53,624 nucleotides of DNA from Sphaerisporangium perillae (GCF_023276435.1 NZ_JALLPO010000053.1:1-53624), one strand, 5' to 3'. Positions 22,150 to 31,473 are shown, counted from the first letter of the stretch. Translations and numbers: made by a program. Notes: generated from the sequence alone by a model not told the origin.

Positions 22150-25008
22150 TCATGTGGGTGGGTAGAGGGCGCAGGTGGGGACGGGCTGTTCGGGCTGGGC
22201 GGGGGGTTGCCAGGTGAGGTGCAGGTTGGCGCCGCCGAAGTGCTCGAAGTACTCGATCTTGATGTCGTACTTCCTGCCGGCCTCCAGCGTGACGGGGGCG
22301 CCGGTCTGCTTGTTGTCCCAGTCGTCCACCCAGTGATCGATGATCGGTTTCCCGTCGACCCAGAGCCGGAAGCCGTTGTCGCCGATCATCGAGAACGTGT
22401 GGGCGCCGCCGGTCCTGGGTTCGATGGCGCCGGTCCAGCGCACGGTGACGTCGTCCTCCCGCCCGGTGCGGGCGGCGAGCACCGGGTTGAGGTCGGACAT
22501 GTCGATCTGCGGGTCGACCACGCTGGCCTTGAGCTCGCCGAAGTCGAAGCTCCCGGGGGCCGAGGCGAGGTGGTAGTCGCCGCGCAGTCCGTGCCGTACG
22601 GCGGGGTCGTCGATGACCCGCAGCGGCGCCCGCGTCCGGGTGAGCCGGCCCTCGCAGCGGGCCTCCGCCGCCAGCACGGCCTCGGTGCAGGGCGTCGCGT
22701 CGCCGGGGGCGGTCAGGGACCACTTGGTCTCCAGCCGGCCGGACGGCGGCAGCCGGCGCGCCGTCGCACTGGTGAGCGGCCCGGCGGTCCACCCTTCGGG
22801 CAGGACCAGCCGCACCTCGACGTCGCGGGCGAGGCGGCCGTGGTTGACCAGGGTGGTCGTCACCGTCGCCGGCTTTCCGGGCACGGCCTCGCCCGGGCTC
22901 GCCTCCAGCGCCATGGCGTCGCTCGACCGGCTCCATGATTGGAGCTCGGCGACGCCCACCGACTCGCCCCGGAACAGCAGCCGCACGCGGCTGGTCGTGA
23001 TCTCCGGGAAGGTGATCCGGTTGAGGCCGTTGCCGACCGGTTTCGCCGGCGACCGAACCTGATCGGGGACGTCCTGCCAAGCGGTGCCCGTCCAGTACTG
23101 CAGCCGGTAGTCGGTGGCGGTGCGGACGCCTCCACCGTCGTCGTAGCCGTACCATCGGACGTCCCGGACCGGCGTGGGCCCGCCGAAGTCGACGCCGTAG
23201 AAGTCCTCCTCGTTCGGCGACCGGTAGTTCGTCCACCGGGTGTTCTGCGGCACCTCGTCGAACCAGACCTTGCCGTCCAGCCCGCGCCACGCGTCGTCGT
23301 ACGGCGAGGTGTAGGAGGCGATCGGCTTGGGGAACCCCGTGCGCAGCGGGTTGGCGGCCTCGTTGACCAGCCGGTCGGCGGGTGCGGTCCGCGCCGCGCC
23401 GACCGGGACGGTCAGCGGGCCCGGCGTGCGCGAGGCGCGTGCCAGTGTGCCATCGACGTACACGCGCAGGCCCGCGCCCTGGCCGTACCGCGAGCCGTCA
23501 CGGTCCCACAGCACCGTCACGTCGTGACCGTGGTAGGGGACGTTCTCCACCGCGAAGTAGGGCCAGTCCGCCGGGACGAGCGGGCTGAGCCGCAGGGTGG
23601 CGCCGGCCTGCCCGCGCAGGCCGAGCAGGCCCGACAGCACGAGGTCGGTGTAGGTGGAATGCAGGTAGTCCTCGCTGTGGGCGTGCCCGTCGTAGATCCA
23701 GCGGTTCTCGTCCGGGTGATGCGCCTCCGCCACGTACGGCTTGCCGTCCCGGTACTGGGTGAGCGCGTAGGTGCGCAGCAGGTCGTAGTAGTCGCCGGCG
23801 TCGACGTAGGGCTGGGCGGGGTAGTCGTCGAGCAGGTTCGCCAGCCCGGTGAGGATCTGCGCTGTGGAGTACGGCCAGCTCGGCCCGTCCCAGTGGCAGC
23901 AGCCTTGGAGCGCGTCGTGCATGAACCAGGGGCTGCGCCGCTCGGCGGTGGCCGGCCCGTACGGCGCGGCGAACCCCTGCGGGTCGAGCAGCTGTTCCCA
24001 GGCCTTGGACTGGGCGGCGTCGGGCAGGCCGAACTGCCATGGGACGAACCCGACGTCCTCCCGGGTGTCCAGCTTGCGCAGGTCGGGGTTGTCCTCGGCG
24101 ATGATGTCGGAGAAGAAGGACCGGTCGGCGTCCCAGAGCTTGTCGATGGTGGTGCGCTTGACGGCCTTCGCCCGTCCCGCGAAGTCCGCGGCCGTGGCGG
24201 TGTCGCCGGTCATCGCGGCGATGCGGCTGATCGCCATGGCGTCGCCGTACTGGTAGGCGTTGATCGAGGGGCGGAAGGTCCGCACTCCGGCGAAGGCGTC
24301 GCCGCTCTGGTAGGAGGCCGGGGACAGCTCCTTGGCGTCCCACACGGGCAGCTGCCAGTACAGGCCCGTCTTCGCGTCGTACTGGCCCTTCCAGTTGTCG
24401 TACTGCCGGACCAGCGCGGGCAGCAGCCGCTTGGCGAAGGCCCAGTCGCCCGTGACGAGCGCCCTGGCGTAGACCGCGTCGGCGGCCCAGAAGCTGTACT
24501 CGTGCGCCCAGTCCGGCGCGTGCGCGTTGACGTTCTGCCCGCCCTGTCCCGGTCCGGTGAGCCAGAAGCGCAGATAGTCGTCGAGGTAGGTGCCGTCGCG
24601 GACCCAGCGGCCCTCGTAGACGTGGTGGCCGGCCGCGGCGTTGATGGCCTGGTAGGGGGCGGCGTACCCGCAGCAGTCGAGGAACTCGGTGAGGACCCAC
24701 CCGTTCCGCGGGTCGGTGTAGCGCAGGTGCTCCTTCCAGACCCGCCAGCGGTAGTAGTAGACGTCCTGGATCTGCCGGTCGGGCAGATCGACGAAGGGGA
24801 TGTTGGCCTCGAACCAGTCGGGGTCGGAGAAACCTCGCAGGTAGGAGCCCTTGTCGAGGAAGGCCGTCCCGCCACCCCGCGCCTTCGCCGGCGACGATCT
24901 TTCTCCCTCCGACGTGGCGCCCGCGGGCGGCATGAGTGCCGACGAGGTCAGGACGGCCAGAACGGCCAGAACGGCGACCACGATGGTCCGGGGCGTGGAC
25001 GGGCGCAT
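22150..25008 (-). CDS. Large secreted multi-domain glycoside hydrolase
   Basis: 952 aa. Signal peptide 1-31 (RTIVVAVLAVLAVLTSSALMPPAGATS). About 45-530: an (alpha/alpha)6 six-hairpin catalytic domain of the MGH1/trehalase-like type (VYYYRWRVWKEHLRY, WVRDGTYLDDYLRFWL, WAHEYSFWAADAVYARA, QYDAKTGLYWQLPVWD, PSWPYSTAQILTGLANLL, HSEDYLHSTYTDLVLSGLLGLR). About 570-710: a discoidin-like beta domain (DFGGPTPVRDVRWYGYDDGG, RVRLLFRGESVGVAELQSW). About 715-800: a NEW3-type domain (TVTTTLVNHGRLARDVEVRLVLPEGW). About 815-935: a PA14 domain (RTGGAHTFSMIGDNGFRLWVDGKPIIDHW). An exported carbohydrate-active enzyme; whether it belongs to the cluster (for example cleaving a sugar-masked product outside the cell) is unknown. 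No cluster element upstream. Confidence 0.85.
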   Translation of the reverse strand: MRPSTPRTIVVAVLAVLAVLTSSALMPPAGATSEGERSSPAKARGGGTAFLDKGSYLRGFSDPDWFEANIPFVDLPDRQIQDVYYYRWRVWKEHLRYTDPRNGWVLTEFLDCCGYAAPYQAINAAAGHHVYEGRWVRDGTYLDDYLRFWLTGPGQGGQNVNAHAPDWAHEYSFWAADAVYARALVTGDWAFAKRLLPALVRQYDNWKGQYDAKTGLYWQLPVWDAKELSPASYQSGDAFAGVRTFRPSINAYQYGDAMAISRIAAMTGDTATAADFAGRAKAVKRTTIDKLWDADRSFFSDIIAEDNPDLRKLDTREDVGFVPWQFGLPDAAQSKAWEQLLDPQGFAAPYGPATAERRSPWFMHDALQGCCHWDGPSWPYSTAQILTGLANLLDDYPAQPYVDAGDYYDLLRTYALTQYRDGKPYVAEAHHPDENRWIYDGHAHSEDYLHSTYTDLVLSGLLGLRGQAGATLRLSPLVPADWPYFAVENVPYHGHDVTVLWDRDGSRYGQGAGLRVYVDGTLARASRTPGPLTVPVGAARTAPADRLVNEAANPLRTGFPKPIASYTSPYDDAWRGLDGKVWFDEVPQNTRWTNYRSPNEEDFYGVDFGGPTPVRDVRWYGYDDGGGVRTATDYRLQYWTGTAWQDVPDQVRSPAKPVGNGLNRITFPEITTSRVRLLFRGESVGVAELQSWSRSSDAMALEASPGEAVPGKPATVTTTLVNHGRLARDVEVRLVLPEGWTAGPLTSATARRLPPSGRLETKWSLTAPGDATPCTEAVLAAEARCEGRLTRTRAPLRVIDDPAVRHGLRGDYHLASAPGSFDFGELKASVVDPQIDMSDLNPVLAARTGREDDVTVRWTGAIEPRTGGAHTFSMIGDNGFRLWVDGKPIIDHWVDDWDNKQTGAPVTLEAGRKYDIKIEYFEHFGGANLHLTWQPPAQPEQPVPTCALYPPT

Positions 25009-25066
25009 GGCATGCCTTTCGCGGACAACCGATCAGATTCGGCCAAGTTCAATCGTGCCTTGACAC

Positions 25067-25096
25067 TAATAAGCACGGTTTCGCCGCATCGGTCAA
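25067..25096 (-). promoter_or_regulatory. Candidate promoter of the glycosidase gene
   Basis: On the minus strand TTGACC (25091-25096) and TTATTA (25067-25072) are 18 nt apart, about 60 nt upstream of the start codon. The block is clearly AT-richer than its surroundings. AACCGATC-type inverted sequences at 25026 and 25102 flank it and may be operator half-sites. Confidence 0.4.
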
Positions 25097-25246
25097 CCAT
25101 TCGATCGGTTTCGTTCGCATTCGGTCGCGCCTGCCCCTCGCCGGTCCGCGAAGACCGCATCGCCGCGGCGACCTCTCGGGGTCGCCGCGGCGATGGGCGT
25201 TGCTCGTACGCCCGTCCCGGCGTGGCCGCCGGCACGGGTGGTGCGG

Positions 25247-25576
25247 TCAGCCGAGCAGAGGGCGGACCTCGATGCCACCGCGCCACGTGCCGGGGCTGAG
25301 CTTGGCGATCTCCACGGCATGGTCGAGGTCACGGGCCTCGATCACGGAGAAGCCGCCGAGCACCTCCTTGGCGTCGACGAAGGCGCCGTCGGTGACGCCG
25401 TCGCTGCGGACGGCCTTGGCGGTGGTGCTGGGGTGCAGGGCGTAGCCGGCGACGATGCTGCCGCCGAGCTCCTCGATCTTGTCCGCGTAGGTGCCGTGGG
25501 CCTCCAGCTCGTCGGCCGGGGCCTCCGACCAGTCGGCAGGGGTGGGGGCGTAAAGCAGAATCGCGAACTGAGCCAT
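25247..25576 (-). CDS. YCII/DGPF-domain protein
   Basis: 109 aa, ATG 25576 behind GAGGAGAG. MAQFAILLYAPTPADWSEA, then GGSIVAGYALHPSTTAKAVR, DGAFVDAKEVLGGFSVIEARDLDHAVEIAKLSPGTWRGGIEVRPL is the standard YCII-related (DGPF) layout, with the GGF-x-VIEA-DLD-A motif. Such small ferredoxin-like proteins occur next to sigma factors or regulators in actinobacteria; function is not settled. No partner sigma gene is adjacent. Probably independent of the enediyne genes. Confidence 0.85.
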   Translation of the reverse strand: MAQFAILLYAPTPADWSEAPADELEAHGTYADKIEELGGSIVAGYALHPSTTAKAVRSDGVTDGAFVDAKEVLGGFSVIEARDLDHAVEIAKLSPGTWRGGIEVRPLLG

Positions 25577-25739
25577 CAGGCTCTCCTCTCGTAGTCGTTT
25601 CATTTACAACGAACCGGCTACCGCCGCGTCGGTGATCTCTCTCCGAACGATGGTACGGTCCGAGTTCTTCGGCGTCCTGACATAGACGCATTCGGTCGGC
25701 GTTATGGGCGGGCCGGAAAGGTCCTCCCGCAACGCATCG

Positions 25740-27380
25740 CTAGGCCTCCTGGCTCGCCACCGCGACCTCGCCGCGAGCCGGCTCGGGAGTCGCCTCCGTG
25801 GTGACCACCTCGCCGCCGCTGTTCGCCTCGCCGCCGTTCGCGTCACCCTCGCCGGGGTTCGCCGGCGCCTGCCCGAAGGCGGGCAGCTGACGCAGGACGA
25901 CCGCGTTGAGGATGGCGACTCCGAGGACGGTGAGCGCGCTGATCGCCGCCACCACGTGCAGCCCGCTGGTGAACGCCTGGCGAGCCGGGGCGAGGAGCGC
26001 GCCGGCGATCTGCTCCGGCAGGCCGCCCGCCGCGGCCGCCGCGCCGGCGACGCTCTCCCGGGCGGCGTCGGCCGCCGCCGCGGGCACGCCGGCCGGAACC
26101 GCGTCCGCGACCTGGGCCCGGTACACCAGGGTGCCGATCGTGCCGACGGTGGCGATGCCCAGCGCGTAACCGAGCTCGTTGGCGATCTGCGCCAGCGACG
26201 ACGCCGACCCGGCCTTCTCCGGCGGGACCGAACCGACGACCAGGCCCATGCCGATCGTGAGCAGCGGCCCGCCGCCGAGGCACCAGATGGAGTACCCGAT
26301 GATCAGGCCGGCGACCGAGTCGGCGAAGGCGAGGACGGTCAGACCGGCGACCACGAAGAGCAGGCCGCCCGCGATGAGGTGGGCCGGCTTGAACCGGCCG
26401 CCCAGCTGCGGGCCGACGGTGACGCTGACGATGCCGAGCACCAGGCCGGGCACCAGGCAGAGGCCCGCCTGCAGCGGCGTCAGGCCCGCCACCGACTGGA
26501 AGTACTGGGTGATGAACAGCATGGTGCAACCGGTGAGGCCGCTGTAGAGCAGCATGCTGCTCAGCTCACTGTTGAACATCCGGTTGCCGAACAGGCGCAG
26601 GTCGAGCAGGGGGTCGCTCAGGGCGCGCTGGCGGCGCAGGAACGCCACCGCCATGACCAGGCCGACGGCCAGGGCGATGACGGGCACCGCCTGCCAGCCG
26701 GTCCGGGCGAGCTCCTTGATGCCGTAGATGACCGGCAGGACCGCCGCCAGGGACAGGGCCACGCTGGTGAGGTCGATCTTGCCGGCCTCGGAATTGCGGT
26801 ACTCCGGCAGCAGGATCGGGCCCACGACGAGCAGCAACACCATCGGTGGCACACCGATCAGGAAGACCGATCCCCACCAGAAGTACTCCAGCAGCACGCC
26901 GCCGATGAGCGGGCCGATGATCGCACCCACCGAGAACGACCCGGCCCAGATACCGATCGCGGTCGCCCGCTGCTTGTCGTCGTGGAACATGTTGCTGATC
27001 AGGGACAGCGTGGACGGGCCCAGCGTGGCGCCGGCGATGCCGAGCACGCCGCGGGCGAGGATCAGCGTGACGGCGCTGGTCGAGTAGGCCGCCACGATCG
27101 AGGCGACGCCGAACGCCGCCGCACCGATCAGGAGCAGCTTGCGGCGGCCGATGCGGTCGCCCAGGTTGCCCATGGTGATGAGGAAGCCGGCGACCATGAA
27201 CCCGTAGATGTCCACGATCCAGAGTTGCTGGGTGCTGTTCGGGCCGAGCTTCGCACTCAACTCGGGCAGCGCGAGGAGCACCACGAAGATGTCCAGGGCG
27301 ACGATGAGGGCGGGCAGGGCCACAACCGCCAGGCCCACCCATTCACGTCGTCCAGCCTTGAGCCGCACATCGTCGGTCAC
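25740..27380 (-). CDS. MFS drug exporter, DHA2 (14-helix, EmrB/QacA) family
   Basis: 546 aa, GTG 27380 behind AGGACAGGA. Motif A is GNLGDRIGRRKLLLIG; motif C-like RGVLGIAGATLGPSTLSLISNMF; the first helix has VALPALIVALDIFVVLLALPEL, as in DHA2 antiporters. Helices can be followed to the carboxy part with a long extracytoplasmic loop rich in Ala (about 430-480) and a Gly/Glu/Asn-rich cytoplasmic tail. It should export a toxic product by proton antiport, and in an enediyne cluster it is the obvious candidate for efflux and self-resistance. No cluster element was found in its 650-nt upstream region, so its control may differ. Confidence 0.88.
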   Translation of the reverse strand: MTDDVRLKAGRREWVGLAVVALPALIVALDIFVVLLALPELSAKLGPNSTQQLWIVDIYGFMVAGFLITMGNLGDRIGRRKLLLIGAAAFGVASIVAAYSTSAVTLILARGVLGIAGATLGPSTLSLISNMFHDDKQRATAIGIWAGSFSVGAIIGPLIGGVLLEYFWWGSVFLIGVPPMVLLLVVGPILLPEYRNSEAGKIDLTSVALSLAAVLPVIYGIKELARTGWQAVPVIALAVGLVMAVAFLRRQRALSDPLLDLRLFGNRMFNSELSSMLLYSGLTGCTMLFITQYFQSVAGLTPLQAGLCLVPGLVLGIVSVTVGPQLGGRFKPAHLIAGGLLFVVAGLTVLAFADSVAGLIIGYSIWCLGGGPLLTIGMGLVVGSVPPEKAGSASSLAQIANELGYALGIATVGTIGTLVYRAQVADAVPAGVPAAAADAARESVAGAAAAAGGLPEQIAGALLAPARQAFTSGLHVVAAISALTVLGVAILNAVVLRQLPAFGQAPANPGEGDANGGEANSGGEVVTTEATPEPARGEVAVASQEA

Positions 27381-28031
27381 ATTCCTGTCCTCTCTTGGTC
27401 GGACGCACACCAGCGGAGTGACCGCTGCTTGAGTCGGGTGGTGCGATTCACATGGATGTGCTCGATATCAGGCCGGGTCCTCCGGACTCCGGGGAGACAG
27501 GGCGTACCGGCCGTGGACTTCCAGCAGCGGCGCCCCCTTTCCCAGGCATCGGAGATCGGGCTGATCACGCCGGCGGCGCCTGTGCGATGGACGGAACCCG
27601 GACGAACGGAGCGCCCAGCGATCGCCACCAGAGGATGCGGCGGGAGACCGAGCGACAATCCCGCACACCCCGCCTCACAAGGAGAGAGAAAGCGGGGAAA
27701 TCGACGAACCGCGCTGACCCAGGAATGAAACGGTCAGAGCGCGTTGCAGAGGGACACACCGACACCAGCCGACGCGTGGTACTCCGGACCTGGCCACCGG
27801 GGTGCGCCATCAGGCGAAACCTTCCGAGTAAGGCCGAGTCAAGCCATCTTGTCATGCTGGTCGGCACGCTCCTTTCTGTCGGCGTTGGCCGGGCGGCGAC
27901 CACACGCCGATGCTCTCCACAGCATTGTCTCGCCGGCCACCCCGCGACACTTCTTTCAAAATGCTCTTTAACCGGGTCCCGGCCGGGGCGGGCATGGGTC
28001 CCGGCCGGGGCGGGCGTGGCTCCCGGCCGGC
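27381..28031. other. 651-nt gap upstream of the MFS gene
   Basis: No convincing gene on either strand: the open frames here have atypical composition and no ribosome sites. The gap contains the MFS upstream region, a few GCATCC/GATGCT-like half motifs that do not meet the full 16-bp pattern, a relatively AT-rich patch at 27945-27972, and tandem repeats at its right end. A lost gene is possible. Confidence 0.5.
27974..28030. repeat. 22-bp tandem repeat, about 2.6 copies
   Basis: The first copy (27974-27995) and the second (27996-28017) start GGGTCCCGGCCGGGGC and differ at one base near the end; a third partial copy GGCTCCCGGCCGG follows at 28018. It lies just past the stop codon of the prephenate dehydrogenase gene. 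Each unit can fold (CCCGGCCGGG), so it may end transcription. Confidence 0.75.
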
Positions 28032-28982
28032 TCAGGCCGCCGCTGCGGCCCGCTCCTCGGCCCAGCGCGACGGCCAGGCCTCGACGATGTGCTCACGGCC
28101 GAGGTTGCCGCGGATGAGCAGGTCGGCGAGCACGCCGGGCATGTCAGGGTCACGGCTGCGCAGGGCGGAGGCGGCCTCGGTCAGGTCCCGCACGACCGCT
28201 TCGAGCACCGTGGCGACCGATTCGGCGTTCTGCTGGAGGATGTCGCACCACAGGCCGGGGGCGCCGGTCGCGATGCGGGTGGTGTCCCGCAGCCCCGCGC
28301 CGACCAGCGACAGCATCGCCTCGTCGGCGCCCGCGAACCTGGCCGCGAGAGCGGCCGACACAAGGTGCGGCGCGTGCGAGACCGCGGCGACCACCCGGTC
28401 GTGGGCATCCGGGGCGAGCACCTTCGGCTCCCCGCCGCACAGCTCCACCAGCCGGGCGACCAGGCGGACGGCCTCCCCCGGCGTCCCCGGGTGCGGGCAC
28501 AGCGCCCAGGGCCGGCCGGCGAACAGCTCCGGCCGGGCGGCGGCGGGTCCCGACAGTTCCCGCCCCGCCATCGGATGGCCGGGAACGTAGGTCGTGAAGT
28601 CGCAGCCCGCGAGCTCGGCGTCGGCGAAGATACGGCCCTTGGTGCTCGCCACGTCGGTGTACACGGCGCCGAGCCCGCGGGCCTGGGCGTCGCGCAGCAC
28701 GCCGACCACGGTGGACGGCGGAGTGGCGATGACGACCACGTCGGCGGGAGGGCCGCCGGCCGCCAATGCGATGCCGGCCCCCATACGCTCCGCCTGCGCC
28801 AGCGAGCCCGCGTCCCGGTCGGCCAGCGCCACCTGGACGCCCGCCCGGCGCAGGCCGAGCGCGATCGAGGTCCCGATCACGCCGGTTCCGATGACCGTGA
28901 CACGGCGGATCGCGGGCGAGCCCGGCTCGGCGGCCGCCTGCATACGCGGCGGCGCGGCGTCCGCGGTCATCGTCATCGCCAT
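28032..28982 (-). CDS. tyrA: Prephenate dehydrogenase
   Basis: 316 aa, ATG 28982 with GGGAG 6 nt upstream. Rossmann motif VTVIGTGVIGTSIALGLRRAGVQVALADRD, ADVVVIATPPSTVVGVL, VYTDVASTKGRI, and the family signature PGHPMAGRELSGPAAA with the catalytic His. Carboxy helical domain AVSHAPHLVSAALA. It converts prephenate to 4-hydroxyphenylpyruvate with NAD(P)+, the committed step to tyrosine. Inside a natural-product cluster it would raise the supply of tyrosine or hydroxyphenylpyruvate for a building block. No ACT domain is present, so feedback inhibition by tyrosine is less likely. No aminomutase or complete NRPS that would use tyrosine is in the window. Confidence 0.9.
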   Translation of the reverse strand: MAMTMTADAAPPRMQAAAEPGSPAIRRVTVIGTGVIGTSIALGLRRAGVQVALADRDAGSLAQAERMGAGIALAAGGPPADVVVIATPPSTVVGVLRDAQARGLGAVYTDVASTKGRIFADAELAGCDFTTYVPGHPMAGRELSGPAAARPELFAGRPWALCPHPGTPGEAVRLVARLVELCGGEPKVLAPDAHDRVVAAVSHAPHLVSAALAARFAGADEAMLSLVGAGLRDTTRIATGAPGLWCDILQQNAESVATVLEAVVRDLTEAASALRSRDPDMPGVLADLLIRGNLGREHIVEAWPSRWAEERAAAAA

Positions 28983-29412
28983 GGGTGGCTCCCTTTTCCT
29001 CGCCGTTTCGCGCGGTGGAATTGTTTCCGCACCACCAACTGTGCGCTCTGCACGGCCATTCGAAGGGGAGAAACAAAGGCAGCAAGTTGTCCGCCGGTAA
29101 CCGTTTCCTGCCAATGGACCACCGGCCGGTGTCCAAGCATTCATGCCGGGCAGGAATTCACTTCCAGGACGAGACGAAAGGGCCACTGTACCGTCGCCGG
29201 CGGAAGCGCCCTGGACCACGGAATTCCGGAAAACGCGCGCGAGGGGAACCTCCGCGCGAAGGCACGCCCCGGAAGGCCACGGACACACGGAAGGGACCCC
29301 ACCGGCGGTCGCGCCGATGAGGTCCCGGGTCCGCTCCCGCGCTCCCTGGCGGCCCCACCGATGAGGTCCCCGGTCCCCGGGCCTCCGATGGCGAGCCCCG
29401 GGCTCGGCGCGC
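28983..29412. other. 430-nt intergenic region upstream of tyrA
   Basis: No gene. It includes an imperfect direct repeat GATGAGGTCCC (29318 and 29360 areas) and, around 29150, GGAATTCACTTCC, which is also found at 34072 upstream of the AraC gene. A GCA-N10-TGC match (GCACCACCAACTGTGC near 29030) is too divergent to be called a cluster element. Confidence 0.5.
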
Positions 29413-30216
29413 CTACACCCCGGCGGTCGCGAACTGGCCGGGGGTGCGGCCCGCGCCGGCGGGGCCGCGGTAGCACTGGGCGATGTCCAGCCAGTGGTCG
29501 GCCTCGGCTCCGGTGGCGGTGACCGCGAGATCGTCACGGTGGCGGCGCCGGGTCGCGAGCAGGCAGAAGTCGACGGCGGGCCCGGCGATCCGCTGCTCGG
29601 CGTCCTCGGGCCCGAACGCCCACAGCTCGCCGGACGGCGCGGTGAGCTCGAAGCGGAACTCGGTCGCCGGCGGAGTCAGGCCGCGCGCCTGGTAGCCGAA
29701 GTCCTTGGTCAGGATCGCGAACACCACCAGGTGCTTGATGCGGTCGGTGCGCTCCAGGCTCGCGCCCAGCGCGTCGGCGATGTCCTGCCCGTGCGCGAAC
29801 TGCTCCATAATGCCCGCGCAGGCGAGGATGATCGGCGGCAGCGGGTTGACCAGCCACGGCACCACCTGACCGGCCGGCACGGCCGCGAGCGCCTCGACCA
29901 CGGCCGCGCGCTCGGCCCGCCAGCGGCCGAGCAGCACCTCGGGGGTGTCGTCCGCGTAGTCCGCGAGCGCGGCGTTGACCGCGCCGTTGAAGTCTTGCTC
30001 GGCCCCGGCGGTCATGGCCTTGAAGCCCTCGGGGTCGGACGCCGCGGCGCCGGCGATGCGGAAGATGAAGGCAAGGTGGGCGATCTGGTCGGCGACCGTC
30101 CATCCCGGGGCGGCGCTGGGCAGCCGCCACTGTTCCGGGGTGAGCCCGGCGACCAGGTCATCGAGCTGGTCGCCTTCAGCGGACAGATCTGCGAGCACGA
30201 TATCCAGCTCGGACAC
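29413..30216 (-). CDS. DinB/mycothiol-isomerase-like protein, TIGR03084 family
   Basis: 267 aa, ATG 30216. The amino part is a DinB-like four-helix bundle: LDDLVAGLTPEQWRLPSAAPGWTVADQIAHLAFIFRIAG, with His at the QIAHLA position, ILACAGIMEQFAHGQDIADALG providing further metal ligands (His in FAHGQD). The carboxy part matches TIGR03084 (GPAVDFCLLATRRRHRDDLAVTATG, ADHWLDIAQCYRGPAG). Family members are actinobacterial and predicted metal-binding, some related to mycothiol-dependent maleylpyruvate isomerase. It lies 39 nt downstream of the tandem AhpD-like gene. A role in thiol handling of a reactive product is a guess. Confidence 0.82.
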   Translation of the reverse strand: MSELDIVLADLSAEGDQLDDLVAGLTPEQWRLPSAAPGWTVADQIAHLAFIFRIAGAAASDPEGFKAMTAGAEQDFNGAVNAALADYADDTPEVLLGRWRAERAAVVEALAAVPAGQVVPWLVNPLPPIILACAGIMEQFAHGQDIADALGASLERTDRIKHLVVFAILTKDFGYQARGLTPPATEFRFELTAPSGELWAFGPEDAEQRIAGPAVDFCLLATRRRHRDDLAVTATGAEADHWLDIAQCYRGPAGAGRTPGQFATAGV

Positions 30217-30255
30217 GTGTCTCTCCTCTCACTGGGAATCGGATGATGCGAGCCG

Positions 30256-31473
30256 TCAATCGGCGCCGGCGGCCTGCTGGTCCCGCACGGAATCCACCTG
30301 GTGGCCGGGTACGAGCCCGGCCGGGCGGACCTGCGAGGAACTCGCCTGATCGTCCAGAGCGGGACCTGCCCGATGGCCGGGAGCCGTGCCGCCGGACGTG
30401 GAGGGAGGCGGCGTCGTGCGCAGCCAACCGGCCACCCGGCGCGCGGCGGCCATGCTCGCCCAGGAGGTCAGCTCGACGAGCGCCCGGTCACCGGGCGTCC
30501 CGGCCCGGAACTCCGCCACGACGGGGGAGTCGACCTGGTAGGAGGCCATCGCGGTGAGCAGCGCCAGCCGTCCGGCCGGACGCTGCGCGGGCGGCAGGCC
30601 GGACAGGGCGATGGTGGCCCAGGACCGGCCGAGGCCGGGCGGGCCGCCGTTCCAGGTGGCCAGCTCGGCGGTGACCAGCTCGCGGACTTGCTCCGGTACC
30701 GAGCGGCGACCGGCCTCGTCGATGGCGGCGGCGGCCCGGGCGAAGGCGCCGGCGATGACGGGGGCGCCCTCGGCGAAGGACAGGTCCGCGGGCAGCGGCG
30801 CGGGAGGCAGCAGGGCGAGCGAGGCGCCGGGCGCGGCGGCCCTGCGAGCGGCCGGGCGCATGACCAGCCCGAACAGCCGCATCAGCACGCCGCGTGCCCG
30901 GTCCGGCACCTGCGGGGGGAGCGGCGAGTCGCCGAGGAAGACGTTCACCATGCGGTTCAGGTACTGGAAGGTCACCGCCACCGCGGCCATTTCCCTGGCC
31001 TCCTCCGCCGGTGCGGGCGGTTCCCGCCGCGCGGCCGTCTCCCGCGTCCCGCCGGCCAGGGCCCACTCGGCCACCCGGCGGATGCGAGGATCGGCGATCG
31101 CCTCGGCGTGGTCACGGGCGATCTCGGCCGCCGGGCCGCCCGGCACCAGGCCGTCCATGGTGGCCCGGTGCACGTCGACGCAGTACGGGCAGACGTTGCC
31201 GGCCGAGACGGCGGTGGCGACCGCCTCCTTGACGGGCCGTGACACGGCGCCGGCGGCGAGCAGTGACTCGCGCAGCATCGCCCAGGAGGCGGCGAGCGGC
31301 TCGGGCGCGGGCGAGTGCAGCAGGATGGGCGGCGCGAGCATGCCGAAGTCCTGCTCGGCCTGCGCGTACACCCTGGCGACCAGGCCCTGCGCCGCGGCCG
31401 GCCGCACCGGCACGACATGCCGCACCTGCCCCAGCACCCCAGGCAGCGTCAAGCGGCTGAGCACCTTACCCAT
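30256..31473 (-). CDS. Carboxymuconolactone decarboxylase/AhpD-like protein, tandem domains
   Basis: 405 aa, ATG 31473. The first AhpD-like domain has EAVATAVSAGNVCPYCVDVHRATM (CxxC plus His, the peroxidase/disulfide motif), at about residues 85-105. The second half keeps the helical pattern (VRELVTAELATWNGGPPGLG, RLALLTAMASYQVDSPVVAEF) but has no CxxC, so one active and one degenerate copy are likely. It is in the run GMC oxidoreductase, this gene, TIGR03084 protein. AhpD-fold proteins react with peroxides or act on small acids. Together with two further AhpD-like genes at 49259 and 50776, the cluster has three of them. Confidence 0.83.
   Translation of the reverse strand: MGKVLSRLTLPGVLGQVRHVVPVRPAAAQGLVARVYAQAEQDFGMLAPPILLHSPAPEPLAASWAMLRESLLAAGAVSRPVKEAVATAVSAGNVCPYCVDVHRATMDGLVPGGPAAEIARDHAEAIADPRIRRVAEWALAGGTRETAARREPPAPAEEAREMAAVAVTFQYLNRMVNVFLGDSPLPPQVPDRARGVLMRLFGLVMRPAARRAAAPGASLALLPPAPLPADLSFAEGAPVIAGAFARAAAAIDEAGRRSVPEQVRELVTAELATWNGGPPGLGRSWATIALSGLPPAQRPAGRLALLTAMASYQVDSPVVAEFRAGTPGDRALVELTSWASMAAARRVAGWLRTTPPPSTSGGTAPGHRAGPALDDQASSSQVRPAGLVPGHQVDSVRDQQAAGAD

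Noticed and set aside
22150-25008. The secreted glycosidase as a certain part of the enediyne pathway
   Set aside because: It has its own promoter-like region and no cluster element, and its domains fit general carbohydrate use. It is kept only as a possible activating enzyme.
27452-28117. Plus-strand frame of about 220 codons in the gap upstream of the MFS gene
   Set aside because: Arg/Ser/Thr-rich without any recognisable domain, no ribosome site, and it runs into the tandem repeats and the tyrA coding region.
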